From Bacteroidales bacterium UBA4814 (GTDB lineage: Bacteria; Bacteroidota; Bacteroidia; Bacteroidales; UBA7960), in NCBI GenBank assembly GCA_002402465.1, contig DHFW01000044.1:1-16692 (forward strand): a stretch of DNA of 16,692 nucleotides, read 5' to 3'. Shown in pieces: positions 15,472 to 16,692 of this stretch. The notes beneath the pieces were generated by a model, which saw only the letters and a program-made list of their open reading frames with translations, did not search any database and had not been told where the DNA came from. The translations under genes were made by a program, and so were the position numbers. How positions within the stretch are numbered: position 1 is the first letter of the stretch; every line of letters starts with the position of its first letter.

Positions 15472-16113
15472 ATGGCATCAGAAATCAACAGGGAAATGGC
15501 CATAGAGAACAAGATGGACGATTACGAAAAAATTGATCTCTATAACCCCAAAAAGATTCAGGCACTTTCTTCGCATTATTACAAGGTATTAGAACTGGTT
15601 GGTGAAGACCCCACCCGCGAAGGCCTTGAAAAAACCCCGGAGCGGGTGGCTAAGGCCATGCAATACCTTACCCATGGCTACGATCTGAACCCTCATGAAA
15701 TGCTGCGGTCAGCCATGTTTAAGGAAGACTATAAGCAAATGGTAATCGTTAAGGACATAGAGATTTATTCCATGTGCGAACACCATATGCTTCCCTTTAT
15801 TGGCAAGGCCCATGTGGCATACATTCCCAATGGTTACATTGTGGGCCTTAGTAAAATTCCCCGGGTTGTCGATGCTTTTGCCCGCCGTTTGCAGGTGCAG
15901 GAAAGACTCACCACACAGATCAAGGAGTGTATCCAGGAAACCCTGAATCCCCTGGGTGTTGCCGTGGTAATTGAAGCTCATCACTTATGTATGATGATGC
16001 GCGGCATTCAGAAACAAAATTCTGTTACCACCACCAGCGACTTTACCGGCGCCTTTCTTACAGAGAAAACACGTGCCGAATTTATTCATCTGCTTGGCAG
16101 CAGGCTGCATTAA
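15472..16113 (+). CDS. folE: GTP cyclohydrolase I
   Basis: FolE opens the imidazole ring of GTP to give 7,8-dihydroneopterin triphosphate and formate, the first step for folate and biopterin and a source for queuosine. The 213-residue protein has the complete zinc site C102-E-H-H105 (SMCEHHMLPF) and C173 (AHHLCMMMRG), with the family core EDPTREGLEKTPERV (45-59), GYIVGLSKIPRVVD (121-134) and RLQVQERLT (139-147). The first 20 or so residues are a variable polar extension, and M9 or M15 are alternative starts. I kept the ATG at 15472 because it lies 3 bp after the PTPS stop, consistent with coupled translation. The operon ends in a strong terminator 25 bp downstream. Confidence 0.97.
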   Translation: MASEINREMAIENKMDDYEKIDLYNPKKIQALSSHYYKVLELVGEDPTREGLEKTPERVAKAMQYLTHGYDLNPHEMLRSAMFKEDYKQMVIVKDIEIYSMCEHHMLPFIGKAHVAYIPNGYIVGLSKIPRVVDAFARRLQVQERLTTQIKECIQETLNPLGVAVVIEAHHLCMMMRGIQKQNSVTTTSDFTGAFLTEKTRAEFIHLLGSRLH

Positions 16114-16137
16114 TAACATTGATATTAAATGCTTTAG

Positions 16138-16168
16138 AAAGCGTGCGGATTTCCGTGCGCTTTTTTTG
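16138..16168 (+). terminator. intrinsic terminator of the pterin operon
   Basis: AAAGCGTGCGG (16138-16148) pairs with CCGTGCGCTTT (16153-16163), including two adjacent G-U pairs, around an ATTT loop, and the stem runs into a T tract ending at 16167. It is the clearest terminator in the window and separates folE from the serpin gene. Confidence 0.85.
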
Positions 16169-16182
16169 TTAAGTTAATTCTG

Positions 16183-16190
16183 TTATCTTG
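16183..16190 (+). promoter_or_regulatory. weak putative -7 box for the serpin gene
   Basis: TTATCTTG has two differences from TAnnTTTG and lies about 57 bp before the ATG at 16247. A TTTG at 16165-16168, inside the terminator T tract, is somewhat too close to be an ideal -33 element. Confidence 0.25.
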
Positions 16191-16246
16191 CAGCACATCA
16201 GGTATTATTTTCGTAATGGGAAATATACCATGAAAAATATTGAATT

Positions 16247-16692
16247 ATGAAGAAATTCCTTTTGTTTTCCGCTTCTTTTATTTTGCTGGCAAGCCTTGCT
16301 GCGTGCAATAAGGACAAAAATGCTGAGCCCGATCTAATTCCAAAACCTATTGAACTGACTGCCCGGGCCCATGAGGTGATTGGCAGCAGCAACCAATTTG
16401 GTGTCGAACTTTTTACGCGTACCGCAGTGAATGAGGATGGCAACCTGATGTTATCTCCCCTAAGTGCCAGCGTAGCGCTTACCATGGCTCTGAATGGCAG
16501 CGAGGGCGAAACCTACCAGCAGATGCGCGAAATGCTGGGCTATCCCGCCGATATGACTTTAACCGAAATAAACCTGGCTTATAAAGGTCTGGTTAGCCAG
16601 TTGCTCACTGTCGATCCTAAGGTTACCATTACACTGGCCAACGCCCTTTTCTATCGTTTGGGCTTTCCCATAAAACCTCCTTTCCTGGCTGC
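16247..16692 (+). CDS. serpin-family lipoprotein, partial at right edge
   Basis: The reading frame from the ATG at 16247 is open to the end of the window (148 complete codons); serpins are usually about 370-420 residues, so the C-terminal two thirds, including the reactive-centre loop, is missing. The protein starts with a lipoprotein signal peptide ending in the lipobox SLAAC (lipidated C20), followed by a short polar linker and the serpin core: NQFGVELFTR, NLMLSPLSASVALTMALNG, GSEGETYQQMREML and ITLANALFYRLG. These are the helix A, helix B (S-P-L-S-x-S) and helix D-F hallmarks of the family. Serpins trap serine or cysteine proteases in a covalent complex. The lipobox suggests attachment to the cell envelope. 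A small ORF that starts upstream at 16230 ends at once, so this ATG is the only suitable start. Confidence 0.9.
   Translation, partial: MKKFLLFSASFILLASLAACNKDKNAEPDLIPKPIELTARAHEVIGSSNQFGVELFTRTAVNEDGNLMLSPLSASVALTMALNGSEGETYQQMREMLGYPADMTLTEINLAYKGLVSQLLTVDPKVTITLANALFYRLGFPIKPPFLA

Overview
The window looks like a chromosomal segment from a member of the Bacteroidota, probably an environmental Bacteroidales/Marinilabiliales-type organism. The evidence is: families largely confined to that phylum (DUF5687 ABC permease, TlpA-type lipoproteins with a long N-terminal domain, a 'GFVNFEMFYDTRQ' porin-like protein); perfect or near-perfect TAnnTTTG -7 boxes upstream of many starts; few Shine-Dalgarno sequences; and signal peptides of the MKK...AQ and MKK...AC kinds. 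Sixteen protein-coding loci cover almost all of the sequence. I see no tRNA, rRNA, CRISPR array, insertion sequence or integrase, and no gene-free stretch longer than about 200 bases.

Layout. (1) 1-968: a stand-alone Cas6 CRISPR RNA endonuclease with its own promoter, downstream of a pyrimidine-rich tract; no array or other cas gene lies in view. (2) 4040-979, minus strand: a tight three-gene operon of rsmE (16S rRNA U1498 methyltransferase), a secreted DUF4159 protein and a secreted gamma-glutamyltransferase-family hydrolase. (3) 4122-5054: a BASS-like membrane permease, convergent with (4) 6613-5258, an MFS transporter. (5) 8611-6700, minus strand: a porin-like outer-membrane protein followed by an outer-membrane protein gene broken by a frameshift and probably an internal deletion. 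(6) 8772-11618: two tandem paralogous lipoproteins with C-terminal thioredoxin-like (TlpA) domains, both with an intact WCGPC. (7) 13809-11621, minus strand: a two-gene ABC exporter (DUF5687 permease plus ATPase). (8) 13984-14856: a secreted metallo-beta-lactamase-fold hydrolase. (9) 15040-16113: a two-gene pterin operon, a 6-pyruvoyl-tetrahydropterin-synthase-like protein plus GTP cyclohydrolase I, closed by a clear intrinsic terminator. (10) 16247 to the right edge: the first 148 residues of a lipoprotein serpin.

How the genes work together. Most of the window is envelope biology: five complete genes and the partial serpin encode exported products with visible signal peptides or lipoboxes (DUF4159, GGT, the two TlpA lipoproteins, the MBL hydrolase, the serpin), and there are two outer-membrane protein loci and three transport systems. 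The clearest pathway is the pterin pair: FolE makes 7,8-dihydroneopterin triphosphate from GTP, and the PTPS homologue acts on that product. Its cysteine and zinc motifs resemble the biopterin-making enzyme more than bacterial QueD.

I looked for an undescribed system and did not find a convincing one. The items most worth a second look are the solitary Cas6, the eukaryote-like PTPS-FolE operon with inverted repeats in its leader, the lipidated serpin, the decayed outer-membrane gene and the duplicated TlpA lipoproteins.
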